A program made the translations under genes and the position numbers. Below are positions 13,021 to 24,556 of a DNA stretch of 64,000 nt, in pieces. Source of the DNA: Sialis fuliginosa. Its lineage: Eukaryota > Arthropoda > Insecta > Megaloptera > Sialidae. Each line of letters starts with the position of its first letter. Position 1 is the stretch's first letter. The stretch lies in contig OY540812.1 in the NCBI GenBank assembly GCA_961205875.1, positions 16,988,001 to 17,052,000 of the forward strand. Direction: 5' to 3'. The notes below the pieces were generated by a model. It saw only the letters and a program-made list of their open reading frames with translations. It did not search any database and was not told the DNA's origin.

Positions 13021-14129
13021 AGAGGAATATATTTTATTAAATTACAAGAAAAGTATACCTATATACAATATTTTTATTATTATTGTATCTTAAATTTCTT
13101 CAGTAACCCACTTAAAAGTTTACAATTCCTGAAAGAGAACATTATAGTCTCCATATTTACTTATTGTTAGTTTAATATCGATTGGTTTTAATTTTTTTAA
13201 TAACTATAATAAAAGATTAGCACAGAAACTTCATGGGACTAAAAGCAAAACATAATAAAAAAAATTGTGCAAGTCGTGCCTCGCGTACCTACAAGTCTCC
13301 CGTACCATATAGTTTTTCAATTTATTCAGTTAATTTAATTTAACAATATTAAAACCACTAATTATATTAAATAGTTCATATATTAGAAAACAAATGGCTC
13401 CAAATGTACTATAATTAAATTATTTTGAATTATTTATTAAAAAATAAGTAAATATACATAATGCAAAAAATTATTGATAATTTTTTTTTTTTTGATCTTA
13501 ATATCATTAAACATATTCCCATTTTACTTTTGAAGATATAAACAGTTGGTTTTGTTAAATGTTTATTTTAATAATGTCAAAACGTTTACATATTTAAATT
13601 CTATTAATTGTCAGCTGTCATTTGATACTCAACTCGCCGAGATTGAACAAAAACATTTTTTGGCCACCCATCTGCTCCCCTTAAAAAACTTAAAATTTTA
13701 TTTATATAACTTAGGTCTTTTACTGGTCCACTTTTTCCTAAAAGATTGCCAAATTCCAGCTTTCCATGTTAAACAGTTTAGTAACTAAGCTAGAAGGCAA
13801 GCAGACATACTGTTGATTCCATAAGGGTTGATCCAGACTATCGAGCCGATCTCGGTCCGATCTCACTCCGATACAGCAGAATAATTTACTGGAGTTTTTT
13901 TATTGAAAATTCTCAAATTTTCTTCATTTTAAAAAATTATATCTTTATAATAATCATATTTTCTCTTAGTGTAGGGGCGAAGGGGCGGCAAATTTGGCAT
14001 CTACCCCAGGTGGCAGAAACCTATGCTACGCCACAGTCAGGCTTGTAGAAACCGGATATGTAAGACTTTCTTGGTACGAAGGTAAAGCAAAGCTAAAAAT
14101 AGACATGACAATTTTTTTTATACGTTTTT
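13021..14129. other. Gene-free stretch
   Basis: No gene is visible. A single MITE-like right end (CTATGCTACGCCACAG) lies at about 14021-14036 without an evident partner. The frames here are short and show no protein-like composition. Confidence 0.4.
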
Positions 14130-14137
14130 ACGTATAC

Positions 14138-15435
14138 CAAGCTTGTCCAACCCGCGGCCCGCGGGCCACATGCGACCCTCGAGGACCCTTGGTGCGGCCC
14201 GCGAGCATAATTAAAAAAAAATATCTGCCCTGGGAACCACGGGACTTTCTTATACCTAACCTAACCTAACAGTGAATTGTATACGTGATTCTTTGTTTAT
14301 TAAAACATTTCTAACAAAATAAAACAAAATGAATAATATAGGTAATATTATTCTCTCCATTATATAACAAGTGATTTTTTTTAACGTAATAACTGAAAAC
14401 GGATGTTTACTCTTGTAAATTTTTGGATTTTTGAATTATTTTTGAAATAAGAAAAAAATGTTTTAGATAAAAAATGTCGAGTATGTTATTATCTATAATT
14501 TATTCCCCATACATTTTTTTCCAACATTTATGATTTAGCCAGAAAGAATTTTTTATGTAATTATTTAGATTCACCTACACAGTTTACTCTCAGTATTACG
14601 TATAAGAAAGTCCCATGTTACCTACGGCAAATACACACACTGTTCAATCTCTGTAATACGTATAAGAAAGTCCCATGACACTCATGGCAGATATTTCTCT
14701 TCTGTTATGAACCATTTGAATTATAATAATTATTTTTTTTTTAAATTCGTTTTTACAAAAAAATGAATAGAACATAAATTATAGATATAGATATTACCTA
14801 CATTTTTTAACTTGACCATTTTTCTCTATTTCGCACTGTTTCAGAGTAATTCGAAAAATTAAAAAATCGACGTAGGTAAACATCCGTATCCGGTTGAAAG
14901 ATCGTTTTCAAAAATAGGACGTTTTCTTCCCAGCCAAAAATTAATCTTAAATATAAAATATCAGCCTTCTACGATTTGTCGTATTTGAGTTACAGCGCTT
15001 ACAGACAGACAGACAGACAGACGGACACACAGACATCATGGCGAAAATAGTCAGAATGGATTCAGGGAAGGTCAAAATAGATAATTCCGTCAAAATCCGG
15101 AGTTAGAAAAAAATCGGCTTCACTATACTTACTTATACTAATGTATATTTCATATACATGGTATAAGAAAGTAAAAATTATGATAATAAATTTACATAGA
15201 AATTAGTATCTACGACAGTATCTTTATTCTGTGTCTACGACTAAAAAAAAAAAGGTTTTTCCTAATCTAACTCTCTAGTTATTTATTTATATTTATAATA
15301 TTAATTAGGAATTGAAATTGAAGCGACAAAAAAAAGGTCCTCAGTTTTATATTGTAAGCTGCTGCTCTCAGTAAACTAAATTAAATAAAATTTTTGCTAT
15401 GCGGCCCCAGAGGTTCAAAAGGTTGGACACCTATG
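14138..15435. mobile_element. hAT-like element, 1.3 kb, with nested insertion
   Basis: The 8-bp duplication ACGTATAC flanks the element exactly (14130-14137 and 15436-15443). The ends GCTTGTCCAACC and GGTTGGACACC are inverted, and GGCCCGCGGGCC / GCGGCCCC lie just inside, a familiar hAT end type. A second inverted pair, GACTTTCTTATACC (about 14243) and GGTATAAGAAAGT (about 15159-15171), suggests another element nested inside. Internal features are a CCTAACCTAACCTAAC run at 14259 and a CAGACAGACAGACAGAC run at 15004. No transposase remains. Confidence 0.75.
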
Positions 15436-15752
15436 ACGTATACAATATTTAAAAAAAAATGTAATAGAAAATAAATGTTTTTTTTTCGTTTTGTTTTTAT
15501 TTTTTAATTATTAAACAAAACAAAATCTAGTATTTCAATAAAATGTACTCATAAAGACAATATATATTTAAAATGCATTCTACATCCGCTACATAATATG
15601 CCTGATAATGTCAACATAATATCAATAATTGCAACTGATTAATACTTAAATATCAAATCAAGAACAAACGTGGCATCAAAACCCGCAATGGTCCTCATCA
15701 TACTGATTTAAATTATATATTAGTATAAACGGGTCACTATATAGTTCCTCTT

Positions 15753-15933
15753 TTAAAGATATCTATTACACCACTGTATAAAATACAGAATGTAAAGTAT
15801 TGTAGGGAAAACTGTGATCCCGTTCATTGACACGAGCAAGGCGACTATGGACCAGTCGCTAACCTTGTAGTGATACATAGAAATACCGCACAGCAGCACT
15901 AGTTGTATGACCGTGAGATGTCGCCACGCATTG
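15753..15933 (-). CDS. Unassigned terminal exon, two membrane segments
   Basis: On the minus strand, after an AG acceptor (15935-15934) preceded by a pyrimidine-rich stretch, an open frame of 59 codons runs to TAA at 15753-15755. It reads NAWRHLTVIQLVLLCG, then a short loop containing MYHYKVSDW, then a second hydrophobic run through VALLVSM and TVFPTILYILYFI, ending WCNRYL. Codon composition and two clear transmembrane helices make it look like the last exon of a multi-pass membrane protein. The incoming phase needs two bases from the previous exon. I do not recognise the family; a four-helix MARVEL-like protein is one guess. Upstream exons were not found, though a minus-strand ATG with a GTAAGG donor at 19591-19422 is a speculative first exon. 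Confidence 0.5.
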
Positions 15934-16442
15934 CTTGATCGGCCGGTAAAACAGAAGTTGGAAAATTAATCAAATAATTATTTTTGAAAAAAGGATCAAC
16001 AATTGAATGTTAAAAAATCTCAACTTCTTAATAAAAATCTATTTTAGCGCATTTTCCAACCTCAAAAGCACAAAAAAATGAAATATTAGAATATTACCTC
16101 ACAAAAATTCTTAAGCATACCTGTATACAGCAATTGATACCATTAAACATTTAATATTTTAATTACTGTAGGTAATTACAATTCTATGAATTTAAATAAA
16201 ATGTAACTTACTGTTATTTAGAAAACATTTAAAGAAACTCACCTGAAACAAAACAAATATCTAAATTAAAAAGTGTTAATCAAACTTTATTTTATTTTTT
16301 ATAATAAAATCAGGGACAAGATCTTATAATTATTGTGAGCAGGAATAATAAATAAATAAATATATAAAAAAAAATCAAATACCTATAAAAAATAAAAATA
16401 AAATATTTAAACATTAACATAATTAAAACTAAAAATTAGTAA

Positions 16443-18650
16443 TAGTCCAGTAATTTTAGATATTAAAACACCTAATCTGGGATAAAAAATAGCAGATAGC
16501 TGAATTTTTGTATACACCTTCGTTACAGTGTTATAAATAACGTGTAAAAAGTCCCCAAAGATATCGCGCCGGCGTTGCGAGATATTGAAGGTCTAACGTG
16601 ACGAAAAACGGTTATTCGTGAATATCTCACTTCCTATGACTCGGAGGTCAATGGGGGTTATTATATAAAAAGTGTATTATTAAATTCCTAAGAAAAAAGG
16701 TTCTTTCCATTAAAAAAAAAAAACAACCGTTCTCGTGGTAGAGCGCGGAGAAAGTATGGCTATATATTTGCATACGGTATGACGCACTCTATGGCAATTG
16801 ACTATTTGCATATGACTATTTCTACGTGAAAAAATTACAGGACAAAAATTAAAGAGTAGCAAATAATCTATAAGGTGTGTCATTCGGATATATTAAAAAA
16901 ACATTTTTAATCAATTTTAGTCACATTTAGTAGAACTACAAACACAGTGATTTATGAAAAATTACCATTCTTGTTCAATTTTGTGTTGAAAATCTACACT
17001 TAAGTTTTGCAAAGTTATTTAATGGTTCTACTAAAGTAGGCTTAGGACATATTGAGTAGAAAAGAGAGAAAAAATGTGTTAAATTGGCCTGCATTTAACG
17101 AGAGGTACGCCAAAAATTAAAAAATCGAAAAAAAAATTGTTTTATTATAAAATGCACCCTTTTTAAAGTTGTATGTGTACTTATGTTATAAATATGACTA
17201 AACAGTAAAATTATAAATATTTTTGGGCTACAAACATGTTTTTTATTATTTTTTTGCTAGAAAAACTTCTATTCATACTACCGCAGGATCTCTTGATAGC
17301 TCCTATTTGATATGCAAGCCTTCAAATTAAAAAAAATAAATTAAAATACATTCGCTATAAAATTTTGAATAATAAACAATCAATTATTTTTTACTAAATT
17401 TTATATTTTCCGTGTAATGGGAAGTCAAAATCAACGAATATTGGACGATAACAAGAAAATTGGTGTCCGCGGGATTCTTTTTTGTTTTATAAAATAAGGA
17501 CTGCATCGAGATAGGAACATGAAATTCGGTATTATTGTACATCAAACTCTCCTCTTCAAAAGCATATGTGGCGCCACTCTCAATTCTTATTCGGCCCCAG
17601 TTTTATAAAACAAAAAAGAATCGCGCGGACACCAATTTTCTTGTTATCGTCCAATATTTGTTGATTTTGACTTCCCATTACACGGAAAATATAAAATTTA
17701 GTAAAAAATAATTGATTGTTTATTATTCATAATTTTATAGCAAATGTATTTTTATTTATTTTTTTTAATTTGAAGGCTTGCATATCAAATAGGAGCTATC
17801 AAGAGATCCTGCGGTAGTATGAATAGAAGTTTTTCTAGCAAAAAAATAATAAAAAACATGTTTGTAGCCCAAAAATATTTATAATTTTACTGTTTAGTCA
17901 TATTTATAACATAAGTACACATAAAACTTTAAAAAGGGTGCATTTTATAATAAAACAATTTTTTTTTCGATTTTTTAATTTTTGGCGTACCTATCGTTAA
18001 ATGCAGGCCAATTTAACACATTTTTTTCTCTCTTTTCTACTCAATAATGTCCTAAGCTTACTTTAGTAGAACCATTAAATAACTTTGCAAAAGCTTAAGT
18101 GTAGATTTTCAACACAAAATTGAACAAGAATTAAGAATGGTAATTTTTCATAAATCACTATGTTGGTAGTTCTACTAAATGTGACTAAAATTGATTAAAA
18201 ATGTTTTTTTAATATATCCGAATGACACACCTTATAGATTATTTGCTACTCTTTAATTTTTGTCCTGTAATTTTTTCACGTAGAAATAGTCATATGCAAA
18301 TAGTCAATTGCCATAGAGTGCGTCATACCGTATGCAAATATATAGCCATACTTTCTCCGCGCTCTACTACGAGAACGGTTGTTTTTTTTTTTAATGGAAA
18401 GAACCTTTTTTCTTAGGAATTTAATAATACACTTTTTATATAATAACCCCCATTGACCTCCGAGTCATAGGAAGTGAGATATTCACGAATAACCGTTTTT
18501 CGTCACGTTAGACCTTCAATATCTCGCAACGCCGACGCGATATCTTTGGGGATTTTTTACACGTTATTTATAACACTGTAACGAAGGTGTATACAAAAAT
18601 TCAGCTATCTGCTAATTTTTTCGCAGTTGAAATCTAACATTACTGGACTA
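16443..18650. mobile_element. Long foldback element with 1.06-kb arms
   Basis: Two arms of about 1060 bp (16443-17503 and 17598-18650) are near-identical inverted copies separated by a unique spacer of about 95 bp. Outer ends start TAGTCCAGTAAT and finish ATTACTGGACTA, flanked by TAA on both sides (16440-16442 and 18651-18653). Most mismatches are single bases, apart from a diverged patch just inside the ends (about 16460-16490). There is no transposase. The 3-bp TAA duplication would fit PIF/Harbinger, but the terminal sequence is not diagnostic. Frames inside it are palindrome by-products. Confidence 0.85.
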
Positions 18651-18719
18651 TAACCAAAACAAATGAAATAATAAAGAGCTATCTAAAAAAAACATGGTAG
18701 TTAATTATCTAACAGTTTT

Positions 18720-19260
18720 AATCTTTAAATAAATACCGACACTTTTTTATTCAATTTTATCTAAAAATATTAATTCGAAATTTTTCGTGATACGCGCCTG
18801 ATTATTTTCCTGTATTTTCAGTTTATTAACAATTTAAATCTAAATTTTTCTGCTATGAATACGTCAAAATGACATTTAATACATATGTCAAAATAATTAG
18901 CGACTGCAAAAATCAAAATACTATTTTTTAAGCAAATGCAAATAAATTTTCGTAAAGAAATATTTTACTACAAAAGTTGTGGTGACCTTTTTTCTTGATA
19001 ATTGGATAATCTACAAAAAAGATTCTATAAAACATTTACGTAACATATGTGATTCTTGAGATATCTTGAAAAAATAACTAATTTGAGATGTCACCCCTTA
19101 ACAAAATTTTAATGATTTTTATATGGTACCGTTCTCAAGCCAGACGGAACCAACCAACCAAGTTTCATTAATATCGGTTCAGTGGTTCATGAGCTATGTG
19201 TGTGACAAGGACGTTTGCTGGGGACACAAATTTTTAAACTTTATATAACGCTTGCTGCGT
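18720..19260 (+). repeat. Dispersed repeat family A, copy 1
   Basis: The same family occurs at 26965-27680 (+) and 21575-22130 (-). Shared blocks include TTCGAAATTTTTC, CAAAATGACATTTAA, ATATTTTACTACAAAAGTTG, GAGATATCTTGAAAA, CTCAAGCCAGAC and GTTCATGAG. Copies differ by point changes and small indels. The order of motifs resembles the untranslated end of a retroelement, but no coding part is linked to any copy. Confidence 0.65.
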
Positions 19261-21574
19261 CATCTCTGAAGTAATTGAAATAAAGTTTAGACATCCTGGC
19301 TACGCTGGATAGTCTCTCTAATAAAATATATTTTACTCTTTAAAGTAGTAGTTAATTAAAAACATATACAAAATAAAACCATTCCACGACAAAAAGCATC
19401 AAAACAGATTCGTACCTTACAAATCGTACAGTACTTATTTCTAATTGTGCTAGAAACGAGATGAGTCTACTCTCGGGCAGGGGAGAAGAAGGGGGGGAGG
19501 AGAATCTCGTACTGATAAAAGATCCGCGCGCAGCCGTTCCGGAAACGGTAGTTTGCGACCGGAAGTCCGTTGTGAACTGCCACATTGACACCCACCCTCG
19601 CTATATATGTGTACGAGTATGTGTAAAAGTCTAATACAATTGCTGCCCATTATATGATAGCTTCCTTAACGCGAGATTCTCGCCATATTCCAGCGGTAGC
19701 TAACCGATGGACCCTAACTTTCACGAAGATTACAATACTAATAACGTGGTCTTATGAACGAATTTCTCCAAGTAAAATTCAATGTAAACTCACTTTATAA
19801 TTTTGGCAGTTATATTATCCTCTATAAAATTACGGCCTGCAAAAAGTCTTTTTATTCGGAATTCGGGCAGCAGTTATTTTTGACCAGATCAAAATAATTC
19901 TAGTGTATAGCGCATTTATATAATACATTAGCTGATATTCCGCTAAGGATCGATTTGTCTTTATTTTTGTGCAATTGTTAAAATGCTGGAATTATTGAAA
20001 ATGATTTTTCACACTTTTTATTGTACGTACTTATAAAATCTCTAATGTAAGCCTGTTCTAAATATTGAATTTAAAAGTATACATAATGCTAACTTTTAAA
20101 AGTTATTTTCTATAATCTTCTTTAAAACATCAATATTCCATTGTTATTATTGTACATATATATTATTTAAATATTATATTTTACAGCTTAATCAGACTAA
20201 TTCATGAAACGTTTTTTTCCAATAAATTTTGACGTAACCAATAATTCATAAAATATACACAATGAAAAAAAAACTTCGACTCACTATATACTGGTACTTT
20301 CCGATAAAGAATTCCTGTACAACGAAGCAACGAACGCTTGGAGCCCCTCTACAGCGAACGAAACGCATTTTCCTCAAACCCACTTATGCGCCGAATAAAT
20401 GGAAGCCACTGATAAATAATAAGATAACGCAAATATTCGAGTACTTGTGTTTCTGTCTTATGAACACATTGCGCTTATGTTTGTTCGCGTGAACAATTCG
20501 GGTAATGTACTTTGAATATATGTTTAACAAAGATGGAACTGGGGCACCATCCTTTCTTTCTCTTTCTAACGACAGTGTTTTCGGCTACCTCACTTACTCT
20601 ATGTTATATTATCTCTATGTTCCCGCAGCGATCCATCGACATTCGCACAGAATTTTCTGTTTATTAAGATTTCTTAAGCAATTAAAAAACGTATGTACAT
20701 ATGTGTTTCTACTTGTCAAAACTCCGATAACCGCAACGTTCTGCGCATACCATTCACGCATGTCAAAGAGTAGCATAAGTAATTTCTAATCATATTTTAA
20801 TCATATGTCATCAACAGTCCCTACATTGGTCTTACTTTGTCACAATCATTAAATCATAATGCTTTATTTATGAGAATGAAAAGAAACCATTTCAATAAAT
20901 TGACCAGAGGTCCTAAACCCAAGGCCATTATGCATATGTGCCCCACGTAAAAAAAAACTCTTGTTATGTATATTATGATTGTGACAGTTGACAGTGACGA
21001 CAAGAATTTAGATCTGAACATAAAATACAGTCAGACGCTCGTTATTGACAATCACTCGGGCCAATGTACGCTTATTATTGTCAACGTATATTTTTCCCAC
21101 TCCTCCGAAAGCTCCACGTGCGCACATAGTTAATAAGAATAAAAATGCGCATACATCACAAACAAAACACTACAAGACCACAGCATCACAAAAACATCAT
21201 AAAAATAATGCATTGAATAAAATTATACATTAATTTTCAAGAAAACAAAAACATCAACATGCCATCTGCTATTTCTCTGTTCTCAACATATTTCTTTCTG
21301 CTATTCTTTCTTAATCTTCTGCGGCAGAAAAATGTTTTTTTATATAAAAAGAACTGTTAATACCTAAATTTTGTACTTATTTTTTTATAGAATTGAACGC
21401 GCTAGAATAACGCCCGCACCGCGAACATTACTTCGACTAAAATGCATGCTAAACAAGTTGACAGTAACAAGCAGAGGGGGTTGATAATAACTGATGACAG
21501 TAACGACATTGACAACTATTCTACTTTATAACTTCCGGTTTTAATTTTTATTTATTTTAACTTTACATTCTAGG
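19261..21574. other. Intergenic stretch with a GC-richer island at 19440-19720
   Basis: No gene is confirmed. The segment 19440-19720 is clearly less AT-rich than its surroundings and carries several CpGs, which would suit a promoter or first exon. On its minus strand an ATG at 19591 opens 57 codons to a GTAAGG donor at about 19421. The remainder to 21574 is AT-rich with no protein-like frame. Confidence 0.35.
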
Positions 21575-22130
21575 TTTGCTTCCTCGCCATATCGAAGATA
21601 CGAGAAGCTTTGTGATCGTTTTAAAATGAGAAGAAAAAAAATTTCCGATGTTAAAATTTTTACTTTAACTTTTCGTTTCAGATCAATACAAACACTTTCG
21701 TTCCGTTTCTGTCTGTATGTCTGTCTGTGTGTCTGTCTATTCTCTTAATCCTTGTCACACGCATAACTCATGAATCACTGAACTGATATTAATGAAACTT
21801 GGTTCGATGGTTGAGTCTGGCTTGAGGACGGCACCAATTAAAAATCATTAAAAGCGTGTGTAAGGGTGAGGGATGACATCCCAAAATAGTTATTGTACAA
21901 GATATCTCAAAAACGACACGTTGCGTGAAAATGTCATAGAACCTTTTTTGTAGAGCATTCAATTTTCTATAAAATAGGTCACCACAACTTTTGTAGTAAA
22001 ATATTCACTTATGAAGATTTATCTACATTTGAATAAAAAATCGTCATTTGTTTTGTTCAGTTGCTATTTACTTTGACATATTAAATGCCATTTTGACGTT
22101 TACATAGCAAAATTATTTAGATTTTAGACC
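21575..22130 (-). repeat. Dispersed repeat family A, copy 2
   Basis: It is the reverse complement of the family seen at 18720 and 26965. The block GAAGATACGAGAAGCTTTG here matches the minus strand of 27638-27660. A GTCTGTCTGTCTG-like run at 21715-21735 lies in the same position as GACAGACACGG in the 26965 copy. Confidence 0.6.
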
Positions 22131-22150
22131 TCTGACTTCAAAACTACATA

Positions 22151-22674
22151 AGGGACCATTCCACTATAAAACCGTTTGAAAATATTTTTTTTACATTATC
22201 GAAAATATTAACTTTCATAAACATGCTAATAAATTTTGGTCGCGATATTCGAATTATTCAGGTCGCTATAGCCTTTCTTAGAAAAATAGATCAACCAGCT
22301 GTCTTCAAGATATAAGGCAGATGATTTTTATTTTCAAAATGGAGGTTGTAGGGAATTTTATAGCAAACAACTTTTATTTGAAACTTTTTTTGTATAATAC
22401 TTATTTAGACTGGTATTTAGCAAATATCAGAAAATCTGAAGAATTTTGGTTTACCCATGACACGGACAACCAAAATCAGAGAAATCTTAGGGTATTATTC
22501 TAAATCACAAATGTAACAAATTCTGTGAGTAGCAAAACTGTACCTAAAAATTCCTATTTTATGCACTTTTTACGCTAGACAGTCTGAACTAAAGGTAAAA
22601 CATTAAAAAATATTTTTATGCACAACATAATAATAAAAAAAATCATGAAAATCAGCACAGTGGAATGGTCCCTT
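22151..22674. mobile_element. AGGGACCATTCCACT-ended MITE
   Basis: AGGGACCATTCCACT at 22151 is matched by AGTGGAATGGTCCCTT at 22659-22674. The element is 524 bp, AT-rich and without coding capacity. It lies in the first intron of the Fndc3-like gene, about 50 bp beyond the splice donor. Confidence 0.65.
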
Positions 22675-22721
22675 AAGTCGATTATACATATTATAAACTA
22701 TATTTTTTAAATTGTACTTAC

Positions 22722-23163
22722 CACTTATCCTTTGCATGCTTTCCCCAATCTGGAAATTGACTGTAACTCCAGGATTTACATGAAAATGTACCACATGCTC
22801 ATGTTGTCCATGATGTTGATGTTGCGGTTGAAACCCCGGTCCGAAATGAAACGTAGCCGGGGCTCCAGCACCTGGTGGAGGTGCACCAGGTGGCAATGCT
22901 TCCGCAAACGTCGTCCACGGTTGATGCACGTGATGAAAATGAGGCGTTATCGCGGCTGAAGCTCCCGGGGGCGGAGCTCCAGGCCCCTGCTGTTGCTGTA
23001 CGAGAGTTGCACGCAAATTTGTGCGAGGTTTCTGCGCTCTTATAGCTGTTGAGCTGACGGTAGCGCCATGGCAGATGCCCGACGTCGCTACCACAGACGA
23101 TGCTGAACTCGTAGCGCCGACATTGTTGCTACTGCAGCTAGGGAGATCGTGAACTTTTACCAT
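22722..23163 (-). CDS. FNDC3: Probable Fndc3-family (miles-to-go-like) first coding exon
   Basis: The frame opens at ATG 23163 and runs 147 codons to a consensus donor GTAAGT (22721 downward), leaving one base over. Residues 1-60 are Ser/Thr/Ala-rich. Residues 60-125 are rich in Pro, Gly, Gln and His, with two APPPGA repeats and HQHHGQHEH. The exon ends VVHFHVNPGVTVNFQIGE then MQRISG. This VNPG-(x)-hydrophobic block followed by an ISG/ITG turn matches the N-terminal block that precedes GPAxVPM in FNDC3A/B and insect homologues, which are ER-anchored fibronectin type III proteins. The next exon should start by completing Gly and reading Pro. I could not find it in the window, so the rest of the gene lies beyond a long intron, probably off the left edge. 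The identification rests on one short block. Confidence 0.55.
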
Positions 23164-23735
23164 TTCGCATTCAGTTTATTTTTTGTGTTATTGAAATGTA
23201 CGGTATTCTGGAAAAATGAGAAAATTACGGTAAATTATAATTTTTTACATTGATATTTTCATGTCTCAACATTTTTCTTAGTTAGGATCCAAATATTACA
23301 CTAGTAATCGTTAGATTATTTAAAATTTAATTTAATTTAAAGAAATTATTGAATATATGTATATTATTGAATTTGACCTTCAAATTCAAAATAATAACTC
23401 GTACTTTCTAAAATTATTTCCCCCAACTAATAGATAAAATAAGATAATAGTAATTATATTAAATATTTACAACATTATACAGGTATATTAATAATATAAA
23501 TAATTATATAAAAAATAAATTTTGATGATATACCTGTGCACGTTAGGGTTACCAAATTTCAGACTTGAGAAAAAAATATACCTTAAAAAGTAATCATAAT
23601 CACATATTTATAATGTTACTTCTTCCTTCCACCCTTTTCGATTTGTTTACATTAGCCAAAAATGTCAATATCTCAAATTAAAATTATATTTATTTACTTT
23701 AAATTTGCTAATGCATATTTCCATATGCATTTTAT
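23164..23735. other. Upstream region of Fndc3-like exon
   Basis: AT-rich sequence immediately 5' of the minus-strand start codon. It may hold the 5' UTR or an intron leading to an upstream non-coding exon. I see no distinct promoter motif. Confidence 0.3.
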
Positions 23736-23930
23736 CAGGCGCGGATCTAGGTTAACAATTTGGGGAAGGTCATGGTCTGAAAAATGACAATTTGGGGGTG
23801 GGTCATAGACTGTGACATGGACAACAAGTTACTTTAGTATATTTAATAAACATTTTTCTATTTAATTCGCTTTAATTTTTAGATTTGGGGGGGTCATATC
23901 TCCCATGACTCCCCCCTAAACCCGCGCTTG
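23736..23930. mobile_element. hAT-like MITE, 195 bp
   Basis: The left end CAGGCGCGGATCTAGG and the right end CCTAAACCCGCGCTTG are inverted. The flanks CATTTTAT (23728-23735) and CATTGTAT (23931-23938) form an 8-bp duplication with one mismatch. The interior is non-coding with GGGGGGGTCAT-type runs. Confidence 0.7.
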
Positions 23931-24241
23931 CATTGTATAAATAAAGTAAATATCAATTATAACTGACCCCAAAAACACTACTACTTCAATCTGGATTGAA
24001 TTTTATTAATTTTAAATGTTTTATCTCACTTCAAAAGCTAACAAAATAATACTAAATTCAAGAGTATTATTTATATACATATCTTCATATATTCTAAGAC
24101 TAACTGACTGACAAACCATTACATTTTTTGTTTTAATTTTGTGTATAATAAATAATAAATGTATATACCTACTTGTGTACTAAAAGAGTACAAAGTACAT
24201 AGTACAATTAAGAAAAAATAAAGAGTAGGTATAATGTCCAA

Positions 24242-24556
24242 TGTTATAAACACGCTAGCAAAATTTGCTAGCTAGCAAGCACTTCCAAATGAGGTTTCAA
24301 ACCGATTTGACAGTTCTCTTGAAGTTTCATGAAGTGTTTGACAATTTTCTCGCATGCGTGGTATGTAAACACAACGGTATTAAAACAGTGGCGATATTAT
24401 GAAAATTATTTTGTACTGTCAGAGTCGCCAACTGTGTTATAATAAGTTGAAGTATCACAGCTCTAAATTCCATAGCTAATCCATAGATACTATCACACAA
24501 TTAATACTCCATTTGAAAGTGCTTGCAAGCTAGCAAAATTGCTACATAGCTCCTTT
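24242..24556. mobile_element. TIR MITE with GCTAGCAAAATT ends
   Basis: GCTAGCAAAATTTGCTAGCT near the left is matched by AGCTAGCAAAATTGCTA near the right, both followed inward by AAGCACTT(C/T)CAAATG in inverted sense. The interior is similar to 3810-3990 in reverse complement. It is non-coding. Confidence 0.6.

Noticed and set aside
19352-19650. Two overlapping minus-strand frames in the GC-richer island
   Set aside because: They lie in low-complexity CTCC/CCCC sequence and resemble no protein. At most one is a first exon, which I cannot show.
22732-22959. Plus-strand 75-codon frame
   Set aside because: It is the shadow of the Fndc3-like exon on the other strand; the Met/Arg-rich composition comes from reversed His/Pro codons.
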